Assembly: GCF_010448835.1 (NCBI RefSeq)
Contig: NZ_CP048409.1
Span: 1,243,501 to 1,307,500, forward strand
Reading direction: 5' to 3'
DNA length: 64,000 nucleotides
DNA from: Draconibacterium halophilum
GTDB lineage: Bacteria > Bacteroidota > Bacteroidia > Bacteroidales > Prolixibacteraceae
The notes under the pieces: model-generated
Databases searched by the model: none
What the model was told of the DNA's origin: nothing
Seen by the model: the letters and a program-made list of their open reading frames with translations, nothing else
Shown here: positions 28,782 through 37,766 of the stretch, in pieces
Layout of the letters: the number at the start of each line of letters is the position of its first letter
Position numbering within the stretch: position 1 is the stretch's first letter
Translations under genes and position numbers: made by a program

Positions 28782-29543
28782 TTGACGCAAAAACGAAAAA
28801 TATATTTTGTCTCAGATGTACACCTTGGAGCACCGGCACTGAATAACAACCGGGAACGCGAGCTATTATTCGCCTCCTGGCTCGATAATATTCGTGAAGA
28901 TGTTGCTGAACTATACCTGTTGGGCGATATTTTCGATTTCTGGTACGAATACAAAAAGGTTGTTCCGCGTGGTTTTACACGAATTTTAGGACGACTGGCC
29001 GATCTGACCGACCGGGGTGTTCCGGTACATTTTTTCACCGGCAATCACGATATGTGGGTATACGATTACCTTGCTGAAGAAACAGGTGTGCAGGTTCATC
29101 ACGATTATATTTTACGCGAAATTTACGGAAAGCGATTTTTTCTGGCTCATGGCGACGGGCTCGATGCATCGGATAAAGGATATATTTTTCTGAAAAAGAT
29201 GTTTACCAATAACACCATGCGATGGCTATTTTCGCGGTTACATCCGAATTTCGCATTTAATATTGCACATAAGTGGTCTGCGTCCAGTAGGTTATCAAAT
29301 TCTGATAATGATGAAGATTTTATGGCAAATAAAGATGGAATGTATAAATTTGCCGCGGATTTTTTACATACAAATCCGATTGATTATTTTATTATGGGCC
29401 ATCGGCATCAGTTGGTGAACGAGAAAATGAACGAAAAAACCCGGTTTATTATACTTGGCGACTGGATAAAAGCGTTCTCTTATGGTGTTTTCGATGGCGA
29501 AAAATTTGAATTAAAGAGATTTAAAGATAGAGCGAAAGCTTAA
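28782..29543 (+). CDS. lpxH: UDP-2,3-diacylglucosamine diphosphatase (LpxH)
   Basis: 253 aa. Lipid A step producing lipid X at the inner membrane. Calcineurin-type metal sites in order: FVSDVHLG, LLGDIFDFW, TGNHDMW, LAHGDGLD and MGHRHQL. The start is a TTG at 28782; the only in-frame stop upstream is at 28764 and no ATG lies between. It sits 15 bases after the previous gene and 8 bases before the FabH-like gene, so the three may be one transcript. Confidence 0.93.
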   Translation: MTQKRKIYFVSDVHLGAPALNNNRERELLFASWLDNIREDVAELYLLGDIFDFWYEYKKVVPRGFTRILGRLADLTDRGVPVHFFTGNHDMWVYDYLAEETGVQVHHDYILREIYGKRFFLAHGDGLDASDKGYIFLKKMFTNNTMRWLFSRLHPNFAFNIAHKWSASSRLSNSDNDEDFMANKDGMYKFAADFLHTNPIDYFIMGHRHQLVNEKMNEKTRFIILGDWIKAFSYGVFDGEKFELKRFKDRAKA

Positions 29544-29551
29544 AAAGGATT

Positions 29552-30634
29552 ATGGCAAAGCAAACTTATACAAGAATTATTGGTACCGGAAGTGTTCTTC
29601 CATCACAAATAGTTAAGAATAAACACTTTATGAATAATGAGTTTTATACTCCATCGAAGAAAAAGATCGAGGATAAAAGCAACGAAGAAATTATTCAGAA
29701 GTTTAAAGAGATTACCAATATTGAAGAACGACGCTACATTGCTGAAGATTTGGTAACGTCTGATATCGCTGCAATGGCAGTTGAAGATGCATGTAAAACG
29801 GCCGGAATTTCAAAAGAAAGTCTGGAATTTATCATTATTGGACATAACTTTGGAGATACCCTGAACGGAAATGTAAGAACTGATATTTTGCCCAGCCTTG
29901 CCAACAAGGTTAAGATGAAACTGAATATTAAAAACCCGGGCTGTATTTGTCACGATGTAATATCGGGTTGCCCCGGTTGGACCCAGGGAATGATCACTGC
30001 TGATGCCTACATTAAAAGTGGGTTTCATAAACGAGGTGTTGTGGTTGGAGCCGACGTGCTTTCGCGCCTTTCAGATCCACACGACCGTGACTCAATGATT
30101 TATGCCGACGGTGCAGGAGCTACCATCGTAGAGGCAGTTGAAAGTGAAGAGCCTGTAGGCATCCTGTCGCACTCAAGTCGTTCCGATTCGGTTAAATTTG
30201 CGAATCTGTTGACTTTGGGTGAATCAAGTAATCCAGACTATGAAGGGGATGAACTATTTCTAAAAATGATTGGACATAAACTTTACGTTTATGCCATTAC
30301 TACAGTTCCCGGAGTAGTAAAGGAAAGCATTGAAAAAGCAGGTCTCCAACTTGGTGACATCAAAAAGATTTTTATTCATCAGGCCAATGAAAAGATGGAC
30401 GAGGCAATTTTAGCAGGTGTATTAAAATTGTATGGCGAAAAAGAAATGCCTGAAGGAATTATGCCAATGAGTATCCGGAAGTTAGGTAATTCGTCGACTG
30501 CTACTGTGCCTACCCTCGTTGATTTGGTGGCCAAAGGGAAGATAGAAGGGCATGAAGTGAACGAGGGTGATTATACCATTCTTTGTTCGGTAGGTGCCGG
30601 AATGAACATCAACTCTATTGTATATAAGTGGTAA
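29552..30634 (+). CDS. 3-oxoacyl-ACP synthase III family protein (FabH-like)
   Basis: 360 aa. Condensing enzyme of the KAS III type. The triad is visible: Cys about 140 in SGCPGWTQG, His about 276 in IHQANEKMD, Asn about 313 in RKLGNSSTATVPTL. An atypical insertion (NEFYTPSKKKIEDKSNEEI) near the N-terminus separates it from housekeeping FabH and matches the longer Bacteroidota paralogues. Could start fatty acid synthesis or act in a special acyl pathway; not decidable here. Confidence 0.88.
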   Translation: MAKQTYTRIIGTGSVLPSQIVKNKHFMNNEFYTPSKKKIEDKSNEEIIQKFKEITNIEERRYIAEDLVTSDIAAMAVEDACKTAGISKESLEFIIIGHNFGDTLNGNVRTDILPSLANKVKMKLNIKNPGCICHDVISGCPGWTQGMITADAYIKSGFHKRGVVVGADVLSRLSDPHDRDSMIYADGAGATIVEAVESEEPVGILSHSSRSDSVKFANLLTLGESSNPDYEGDELFLKMIGHKLYVYAITTVPGVVKESIEKAGLQLGDIKKIFIHQANEKMDEAILAGVLKLYGEKEMPEGIMPMSIRKLGNSSTATVPTLVDLVAKGKIEGHEVNEGDYTILCSVGAGMNINSIVYKW

Positions 30635-30660
30635 AAATGTAAAACGACTATATTGAATAT

Positions 30661-30692
30661 TAAAACCGGTACAATTTGTATCGGTTTTTTTG
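30661..30692 (+). terminator. Terminator after the FabH-like gene
   Basis: AAACCGGTACA pairs with TGTATCGGTTT (one G-U) around a 3-4 base loop, followed by a run of Ts. Confidence 0.8.
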
Positions 30693-30701
30693 TTCCTCCA
30701 G

Positions 30702-31363
30702 TTACCAGTTTATCGGCTCCAGTCCTTTCGAAACCAAAAACTCGTTGGTGCGACTAAAATGTTTGTTGCCAAAAAAACCACGGCTAGCCGAAAGTGGAGA
30801 TGGATGCACCGATGTTAATACAAAATGTTTGTCCTGGTCGATAAACTTACTTTTGCTAATTGCATAGTTTCCCCAAAGCAGGAAAACAACATTCTCTTTT
30901 TCTTCACTAATCTTTTTAATTACAGCATCAGTAAATTGCTCCCACCCTTTTTTTGGTGCGAACCTGCCTGATGTGCACGAACAGTTAATGTAGCATTCAA
31001 TAATAAAACACCCTGTTGAGCCCAATCTGTTAGGTTGCCACTTTCGGGAATTGGCTTGTCCACATCATTGTTTAGTTCTTTAAAGATATTGCGCAAACTC
31101 GGCGGAAATTTTATACCATCGTTTACCGAAAAGCACAAACCATGTGCCTGCCCTGGTCCATGATACGGATCCTGGCCAAGAATCACCACCTTTAGTTTGT
31201 TGAACGGACATTGGTCGAAGGCATTAAAAACAAGCTTGCCGGGAGGGTAGATTTTGTGCGTTTTGTATTCGTTGCGTACAAATTCGCTCAGTTGAATAAA
31301 ATAATCCTTTTCAAATTCCTCTTGCAGTTGTTTTTTCCAGCCGGTTTCAATCTTTACATCCAT
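30702..31363 (-). CDS. ung: Uracil-DNA glycosylase, frameshifted
   Basis: About 221 aa joined. Removes uracil from DNA. Family 1 motifs: VVILGQDPYHGPGQAHGLCFSV (catalytic Asp and His of the water-activating loop), LLLNATLTVRAHQAGSH, and HPSPLSASRGFFGNKHFSRTN (Leu intercalation loop). The frame breaks at the minus-strand A7 (30948-30954); an eighth A gives SHQKKGWEQFTDAVI, the canonical sequence. Without it the product ends 22 residues later and lacks the HPSPLS loop. Confidence 0.93.
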
Positions 31364-31503
31364 GTTTTTTGCTTTTCAAAAATCTAAAAATAAGAAAATA
31401 ATGGCTATCGCATTTCGATAATTCAAGTTGTTAAATACTTTTTTCAACAGCCTTCGATTGCTAGATTTACATTTCGTATTTTTAGCTTTCAAATAGTTTA
31501 ACC

Positions 31504-32856
31504 ATGGAATTTATTTATCTGCTTGTTGGTGTGGTGCTTGGCTTTGTTGCAGCCTTTTTGTTTTTCAAAATGAAAGGGCAGAAAGGCCGGTTTGATATTG
31601 AAAAAGATTTAATGGAAAAGGAAAAAGCTTTTCAGGAACAAAAAGTAGCGGTTGAAAAACAAAGCCTGGTTTGGGAAGAACGTTACAAGGCATTAACAAA
31701 AGATGCCGAAGAATGGAAGCAGGATTTGGAGAAATTGAGGGTAGAAAATACGGCTTTGGTGGGGCGTTTGGAAAAAGCAAAGGTTGAATACTTCAACCTC
31801 AAAGAAAAACTGGAAACACAGAAAGCAGAACTTGAGGAAATCCAAAAGAAATTTACTACTGAGTTTGAAAATGTAGCCAATAAAATTCTCGAAAAAAACA
31901 GCGAGAAATTTACGGCTGCCAATCAGAAAAATATTGGCGATGTATTGAATCCCCTGAAAGAAAAGATCCAGCTTTTTGAGAAGAAAGTTGATGATACTTA
32001 CAAACAGGGATTAAAAGATCAGACCGACCTGAAAGCAGAACTGAAAAAGCTGTACGATCTGAACAACAAAATAAGTGAAGAAGCCAGTAACCTGACCAAA
32101 GCGCTAAAAGGCGATGTGAAAAAACAAGGTAACTGGGGCGAAGTTGTTCTGGAGCGTATTCTGGAACGTTCGGGATTAAACGAAGGAGAACAGGGCTACC
32201 AAAAGCAGTTTAGTGATATTACAGAGGAAGGCAAACGCATTCAGCCCGATATTGTGATTAATCTGCCAGACAGCAAACATATTATCATCGACTCGAAAGT
32301 ATCGATGATTGCTTATGAACGGGCGGTAAATGCTGACGATGAGATTCTACGCATTAAATATGTGAAGGAACATCTGTTGAGTTTGCGCCAACATATTAAA
32401 GGACTTAGCGAAAAACATTATCAAACGGCAAGCAAGTTAAATTCGCCCGATTTTGTGTTGCTGTTTATCCCTATTGAAGCGTCGTTTAGTGTGGCTGTTC
32501 AAGAAGATCAGGAGTTGTTTTCTTATGCCTGGGATCAGAAAGTGGTGATCGTGAGTCCATCAACACTGCTGGCTACGTTGCGCACTATTTCTTCTATTTG
32601 GCAACAGGAAAACCAAACCCGAAATGCTATTGAAATAGCTAAACAAGGCGGTGCTCTTTACGATAAGTTTGTTGGCTTTATCTCTGATATGGAAACAATA
32701 GGAAAAAATCTGGCTACCACGCAAAAAACTTACGATTTAGCTGTAAACAAATTGCATATTGGTGCCGGAAATCTTGTTCGCAGAGTCGAGAACATTAAAA
32801 TACTAGGGGCAAAAGCCACAAAAGAATTACCAAAGAAGATGCTGGACGATCAATAA
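31504..32856 (+). CDS. rmuC: DNA recombination protein RmuC
   Basis: 450 aa. Proposed regulator or nuclease limiting DNA inversion and recombination. An N-terminal TM segment (LLVGVVLGFVAAFLFF), a long coiled coil (about 30-200, K/E-rich), then the RmuC core: KGDVKKQGNWGEVVLERILERSGL, QPDIVINLPDSKHIIIDSKVS (PD-(D/E)xK-like), FVLLFIPIEASF and SPSTLLATLRTI. Length is normal. Confidence 0.94.
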   Translation: MEFIYLLVGVVLGFVAAFLFFKMKGQKGRFDIEKDLMEKEKAFQEQKVAVEKQSLVWEERYKALTKDAEEWKQDLEKLRVENTALVGRLEKAKVEYFNLKEKLETQKAELEEIQKKFTTEFENVANKILEKNSEKFTAANQKNIGDVLNPLKEKIQLFEKKVDDTYKQGLKDQTDLKAELKKLYDLNNKISEEASNLTKALKGDVKKQGNWGEVVLERILERSGLNEGEQGYQKQFSDITEEGKRIQPDIVINLPDSKHIIIDSKVSMIAYERAVNADDEILRIKYVKEHLLSLRQHIKGLSEKHYQTASKLNSPDFVLLFIPIEASFSVAVQEDQELFSYAWDQKVVIVSPSTLLATLRTISSIWQQENQTRNAIEIAKQGGALYDKFVGFISDMETIGKNLATTQKTYDLAVNKLHIGAGNLVRRVENIKILGAKATKELPKKMLDDQ

Positions 32857-32863
32857 CAAAATA

Positions 32864-32891
32864 AGGTGATTTCTAAAAATAGAAACCACCT
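32864..32891 (+). terminator. Stem-loop after rmuC
   Basis: AGGTGATTTCTA pairs with TAGAAACCACCT (11 of 12) around AAAA. No T-run follows, so it may be a processing or stabilising hairpin rather than a terminator. Confidence 0.4.
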
Positions 32892-32992
32892 AATGAATGT
32901 GTAACTTATTTAACGAATAAGTTGTACGGACATAAACGTTTATTGCCAAAATAGGTTTAAAAGAAGGGATTATTTTAGAATTGTTAGAATGA

Positions 32993-34336
32993 TTATGGAT
33001 TAAACGAAATGGCTTGTCCGTAATTTGGATGAACAACTTTGTCCTTGTCGTATACCTTAAGACCATTTACAAAAGTGCTTACCACCTTGTTTGAAAACTC
33101 AGTTCGCTCGAATGGTGCCCATCCGCACTTGTATAGAATATTCTCGGGTGCAACAATCCAGTTTTTAGTCGGATCCACCAGAACCAGATCGGCAAAATAA
33201 CCTTCGCGAATGTAACCACGTTTGTTTACACGGAATAAATCGGCCGGAGCATGGCACATTTTTTCAATTACCTTTTCTATCGAAATAAATCCTTTTTTAC
33301 TCAGTTCCAACATGGCAACCAGCGAGTGCTGTACCAGCGGTCCGCCCGACGGAGCTTTAAAGTACGAGTTATTTTTTTCCTCTAAGGTATGTGGTGCATG
33401 GTCGGTGGCAATTACATCAATTTTGTCGGCAAGCAATGCTTCCCAAAGTGCTTCTTTATCTTTCACACATTTTACCGACGGATTCCATTTTATGCGTGTT
33501 CCATAATCGATGTAGTCGCGCTCGTCGAACCACAGGTGATGGACACAAACTTCGGCTGTAATTGTTTTATCGCTAACCTTGCCCGGCGAAAAAAGGCTCA
33601 TCTCTTTTGCTGAAGTAAGGTGCAGAATATGCAAACGTGTATCAAATTTCGAGGCCAGTTCCACCGCTTTCGACGATGATTTATAACAAGCCTCGTCGCT
33701 GCGAATGTGGCAGTGGCGCGAAATTGGAACGTTTTCGCCATAACGCTGGCGGGCAATTTCGGTATTTGCCTTTATAGTCGCTTCGTCTTCGCAGTGGGTA
33801 GCAACCAAAGTTGGTGCATTTTTGAAAATATCAGATAGTGTCTTGTCGTCGTCAACCAGCATATTTCCGGTTGATGATCCCATGAAAACTTTTATGCCAC
33901 AAACTTTTGAAGGATCAGTTTTCAGCACCTCGTTGAGGTTGGTATTTGTGGCGCCCATGTAAAACGAATAATTTACCGCCGAAACTTCTGCGGCCCGGTC
34001 GAATTTTTTTTGCAATTCTTCCTGAGTGACGGCTTGAGGATTGGTGTTAGGCATTTCCATGTAAGTAGTAACACCACCTGCAGCAGCAGCTTTACTCTCG
34101 GTAGCAATTTCGCCTTTGTGGGTTAAGCCCGGTTCGCGAAAATGCACCTGGTCGTCGATTACTCCGGGTATTAAAAGTAAACCTGTGGCATCGATTACTT
34201 CTGTTGCACTTACATCAAAATCGGCGGGAACAACGTGGGGAAAGACTTTCTCTATTTTTTCACCATCAATTAAAACACTTCCTTTAAATTTTAATCCCTC
34301 GTTTACTATTGTTGCGTCTTTAATTAATGTTTTCAT
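32993..34336 (-). CDS. pyrC: Dihydroorotase
   Basis: 447 aa. Third step of pyrimidine synthesis. Cyclic amidohydrolase of the class I type: GLLLIPGVIDDQVHFREPGLTHKGEI, GGVTTYMEMPNTNPQ (substrate binding), THCEDE (metal His), LHILHLTSAKEM, and ATDHAPHTLEEK (metal Asp). The usual first H of the HxH metal pair is Gln in DDQVHFREPG, a variant I recall from Bacteroidota enzymes of this clade. Probably still active; an allantoinase-like alternative is less likely. Confidence 0.9.
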   Translation of the reverse strand: MKTLIKDATIVNEGLKFKGSVLIDGEKIEKVFPHVVPADFDVSATEVIDATGLLLIPGVIDDQVHFREPGLTHKGEIATESKAAAAGGVTTYMEMPNTNPQAVTQEELQKKFDRAAEVSAVNYSFYMGATNTNLNEVLKTDPSKVCGIKVFMGSSTGNMLVDDDKTLSDIFKNAPTLVATHCEDEATIKANTEIARQRYGENVPISRHCHIRSDEACYKSSSKAVELASKFDTRLHILHLTSAKEMSLFSPGKVSDKTITAEVCVHHLWFDERDYIDYGTRIKWNPSVKCVKDKEALWEALLADKIDVIATDHAPHTLEEKNNSYFKAPSGGPLVQHSLVAMLELSKKGFISIEKVIEKMCHAPADLFRVNKRGYIREGYFADLVLVDPTKNWIVAPENILYKCGWAPFERTEFSNKVVSTFVNGLKVYDKDKVVHPNYGQAISFNP

Positions 34337-34472
34337 CTCCCCTGATTTTTGATTTATAACAAAGTTACTAAAATACGCCGAGACCCTTTCATCTTGTCTC
34401 CAACGAAATTGTCTAACCTTTTGTCAAAGGTTTATTATCGCTCATTATTCCTATTTAAGGAGAAATATTCAC

Positions 34473-34502
34473 AAAAAAAGCTGCACTCGGCAGCCTTTTT
34501 TT
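34473..34502 (-). terminator. Terminator between pyrC and the GT2 gene, possibly bidirectional
   Basis: GCTGC/GCAGC stem with a short loop, flanked by A7 on the left and T7 on the right, so it can serve the minus-strand GT2 gene and stop + strand transcription. Confidence 0.75.
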
Positions 34503-34520
34503 ATCATTTATGGTTAATCT

Positions 34521-35255
34521 TTAATCGTTTCGTTCGTATTTTCGAGTAAAGCTGTTTAATTTCATTTTCAATACGCCCCAAAGTGCTTCATTAAAAATAC
34601 CACCACTCATTTTCGAGGTTCCTTCCTGGCGGTCGGTAAATACAATTGATACCTCCTTAATCGTAAACCCAAATTTGTGTGCAGTAAATTTCATCTCAAT
34701 CTGGAATCCGTAACCGATTAGTTTAATTTTATCGAGGTCGATGGTTTCCAGAACTTCTCTCTTCCAGCAAACAAAACCGGCGGTTGTATCGCGCACATCC
34801 ATTCCGGTAACTATACGTACGTACATCGATGCAAAATACGACATCAGCACACGACCGAGCGGCCAGTTTACCACATTAATTCCGGTAATGTAACGCGAGC
34901 CAACAGCAACATCAGCACCATTTTCAATAGCTCCAAAAAGCTTAAGTAAATCGTCGGGATTATGCGAAAAGTCGCAGTCCATTTCGCAAACAGCTTCGTA
35001 ATCTCTTTCCAGTGCCCAATTAAAACCGGCAATGTAAGCAGTTCCCAAACCAAGTTTCCCCTTACGTTCCAGAATGTGGAGTTTGTCAGGAAATTCCTTC
35101 ATCAGTCGTTTTACAATGTCAGCCGTTCCATCAGGCGAGTTATCTTCTACAATCAGCAAATGAAAAGGCTTTTCTAATGAGAAGACCTTGCGGATCATCT
35201 TTTCAACGTTTTCCTTTTCGTTATAGGTTGGAATGATTACTAAATTCTTTGACAC
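34521..35255 (-). CDS. Polyprenol monophosphomannose synthase-like GT2 glycosyltransferase
   Basis: About 244 aa from a GTG at 35255 (VSKNLVIIPTYNEKENV), chosen because family members begin just before the LVIIPTYNE strand; the 22 upstream in-frame residues look non-coding. GT-A motifs: VIIPTYNEKENV, IVEDNSPDGTAD, GLGTAYIAGFNWAL, CEMDCDFSHNPDDL (DxD metal) and VGSRYITG. No C-terminal membrane domain. Makes polyprenyl-P-mannose or -glucose at the cytoplasmic face. Confidence 0.9.
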   Translation of the reverse strand: MSKNLVIIPTYNEKENVEKMIRKVFSLEKPFHLLIVEDNSPDGTADIVKRLMKEFPDKLHILERKGKLGLGTAYIAGFNWALERDYEAVCEMDCDFSHNPDDLLKLFGAIENGADVAVGSRYITGINVVNWPLGRVLMSYFASMYVRIVTGMDVRDTTAGFVCWKREVLETIDLDKIKLIGYGFQIEMKFTAHKFGFTIKEVSIVFTDRQEGTSKMSGGIFNEALWGVLKMKLNSFTRKYERND

Positions 35256-35502
35256 TTTTTTGAATATTTGAATGAAGTAACGAAAATACAGTTTTTGTAT
35301 TAATTCTAAATCGTTTATCAATCAATTATTAAAATCGAACTTATTTGTGTATTTGATAGTAAATGCGACGGTAAAGTTTCCAAATGTTGGGATATAGGTT
35401 AATAAAGTGTTAAAAAGATGTGATAGTGCCCAATTAGCTAACAGGTGTCTGTTTAATTCGCAAAATTTGTTCCCGTCGAAATGGATGTATAATAGATTTT
35501 CT

Positions 35503-37059
35503 ATGGAAATTAAATGCAGAAAAGGCGGGGAAGAATGTTACGGCCTGAGTGAAATGACTTTACTTTTTGATATAAGTCAGCGATTGATTCAGAGCAAACA
35601 GTTTAAGAATGATTTGAATTCCATTGTGAAAATGGTAGCAGAATACCTTGGCGCTGAACGTTGCTTTTTGAACATATTAAATCGCGAGAACGAGCGTATT
35701 TATATGGAAGCGGCTTATGGTGTAAATACCAGTCAGCAGGCCCGTGCAAAGTATAAGCTAGGAGAAGGAATTACTGGTAAGGTTGTTGAAATGGCGCGGC
35801 CGGTTGTCGTAGAAAAGATTTCAAAATCCTCACTTTTTCTAAACCGCACAAATCAGGAATTGTACAAAGATGGTAAAGAACTAACTTTTGTTTGCGTGCC
35901 CGTAATCGATGAAGGAAAAGTGGCCGGAACACTAAGTTTTGCACGTGTTTATAATCCGTATATAAGTGTTGATGAAGATACTCGACTATTAACGATAATC
36001 GGTTCAATGGTTGTTCGTACAGCGTTGCACCGCCAGGAACGATTGGAAGAACTGGAAGCGCTGAAACAAAAAAATCTGGAGCTGGAAAGCAGGATTTCAG
36101 GGCAAAAACATTCGAATATGATCGGGAACTCGGGGAAAATGCGTGATGTGTTTTCGCTGGTTCAAATGGTTGGAAAAACCAGCTCAACCGTACTTATTCG
36201 TGGAGAAAGTGGTGTGGGTAAAGAACTGGTGGCCGATGCAATTCATGAAGCCAGTAACCGCAAAGGAAAGACTTTTATAAAAGTCAATTGTTCGGCATTG
36301 CCCGAATCCCTAATCGAAAGTGAACTGTTCGGACACGAAAAAGGAGCCTTTACCGGTGCCGACACACAACGCAAAGGGCGTTTTGAACTGGCCAATGGCG
36401 GTACCATTTTTTTGGATGAGATTGGTGATATACCGTTGTCGACACAGGTGAAACTTTTGCGGATGATCCAGCAACGCGAGTTTGAGCGGGTAGGAGGTAC
36501 GCAAACCATCAAATCGGATGTGCGGATTATCTGTGCAACAAACCGGAAACTGGAAGAAATGATCGAGACGGAAGAGTTTCGCGAGGATTTGTATTACCGG
36601 ATTAATGTATTTCCGATTTATATTCCGTCGTTGCGCGAGCGCCGCGATGATATTCCGCAGCTGGTTGATCATTTTATTGGCAAGTTTAATAAAGAGAACC
36701 AGACAAAAATTAAACGAATTACCACTTCGGCACTCGATATGTTAATGGTGTACAAATGGCCGGGTAACATTCGCGAACTGGAAAACTGCATTGAGCGGGC
36801 CTGTATTTTAAGTACCGATAATGTGATTCACAGTTACAATTTACCTCCGTCGTTACAAACAGCCCATTCGTCGAATACCAGCTCGAAAGGCGGAATGGTG
36901 TATACCGTTGAACAGGTGGAAAAACAATTGATTCGCGATGCACTAACATCAACAAAAGGAAATATTACTAAAGCTGCCGAAGAGTTAAGAATAACAGAAC
37001 GGATGCTGGGCACGCGCCTGAAAAAGTACGAAATTGACGCCTGGAGATATAAGGTTTGA
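35503..37059 (+). CDS. nifA: NifA-like sigma-54-dependent transcriptional activator
   Basis: About 518 aa from ATG 35503 (MEIKCRKGGEEC); the track could extend to 35407. N-terminal GAF domain (residues about 20-180), central AAA+ sigma-54 activator domain with GESGVGKE Walker A, ESELFGHEKGAFTGAD (the sigma-54-contacting GAFTGA), GGTIFLDEIGDIPL Walker B and the YYRINVFPIYIPSLRERRDD segment, and a C-terminal Fis-type HTH (NITKAAEELRITERMLGTRLKKY). GAF-AAA-HTH order, closeness to nif (7.5 kb) and the sigma-54 promoter there point to NifA. No Cys-rich inter-domain linker is seen, so oxygen sensitivity cannot be inferred. Confidence 0.85.
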   Translation: MEIKCRKGGEECYGLSEMTLLFDISQRLIQSKQFKNDLNSIVKMVAEYLGAERCFLNILNRENERIYMEAAYGVNTSQQARAKYKLGEGITGKVVEMARPVVVEKISKSSLFLNRTNQELYKDGKELTFVCVPVIDEGKVAGTLSFARVYNPYISVDEDTRLLTIIGSMVVRTALHRQERLEELEALKQKNLELESRISGQKHSNMIGNSGKMRDVFSLVQMVGKTSSTVLIRGESGVGKELVADAIHEASNRKGKTFIKVNCSALPESLIESELFGHEKGAFTGADTQRKGRFELANGGTIFLDEIGDIPLSTQVKLLRMIQQREFERVGGTQTIKSDVRIICATNRKLEEMIETEEFREDLYYRINVFPIYIPSLRERRDDIPQLVDHFIGKFNKENQTKIKRITTSALDMLMVYKWPGNIRELENCIERACILSTDNVIHSYNLPPSLQTAHSSNTSSKGGMVYTVEQVEKQLIRDALTSTKGNITKAAEELRITERMLGTRLKKYEIDAWRYKV

Positions 37060-37151
37060 GACAGTGTTGGAATATTGGAGGATTAGAATGTTGGAATGCG
37101 AAAGTGCTTATTTTTAATTATTATTGCATTAACGCATTTAATCATTTATAA

Positions 37152-37619
37152 ATGGAAAAGAAACTCATTCAGGTTGATTTGCAAAATCCCGTTCATTGCG
37201 AGCAGGTGCTTCATCTTTTGAATGATTACATGGAAGATGAAATGGGAATCAACGAACCGATGCCCGAAGGACTTGGCCCAAAAATTATTGAAGGCCTGAG
37301 ACGGCATTCGGCATACATGGGTTTTTTTGTTTGTATTGGCGATCGATTTGCCGGGCTGGCCAATTGCAACCTCAATTTTTCAACCTGGAAAGCCAGTCCA
37401 CTGATTAATATTCACGATCTGATTGTTTCTCCCGATTTCCGCCAGCAGGGAGTTGGCCTGTTTCTGCTAAAGGGCATTGAAAAATATACCGAAGAAAATG
37501 GTTACTGCCGGATAAACCTCGAGGTGCGCCACGATAATATTAAAGCTCAAAACCTTTATAAAAAAGCCGGTTTTACCGAATGCGAACCTAATAATTTCTT
37601 TTGGGAAAACAGGATATAA
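37152..37619 (+). CDS. GNAT-family N-acetyltransferase
   Basis: 155 aa. The acetyl-CoA loop is clear: LIVSPDFRQQGVGLFLLKGIEKY, followed by INLEVRHDNIKAQNLYKKAGF, the motif B/D pattern of small-substrate acetyltransferases. Substrate not predictable. Its own ATG follows an AT-rich gap after the activator gene. Confidence 0.87.
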   Translation: MEKKLIQVDLQNPVHCEQVLHLLNDYMEDEMGINEPMPEGLGPKIIEGLRRHSAYMGFFVCIGDRFAGLANCNLNFSTWKASPLINIHDLIVSPDFRQQGVGLFLLKGIEKYTEENGYCRINLEVRHDNIKAQNLYKKAGFTECEPNNFFWENRI

Positions 37620-37766
37620 GGAAATGTCTTACGAAAGATACAGGTCAACTTATGGAAGACGAAGGCTATCTTCGGCCAGCGAATGATTCTCTGCCGTAAG
37701 ATTGTAACGATGTAAAAAGGGCCATCCGTTGCCGAATGACCCCTTGTTGAATTTATTTGTTGCTTT

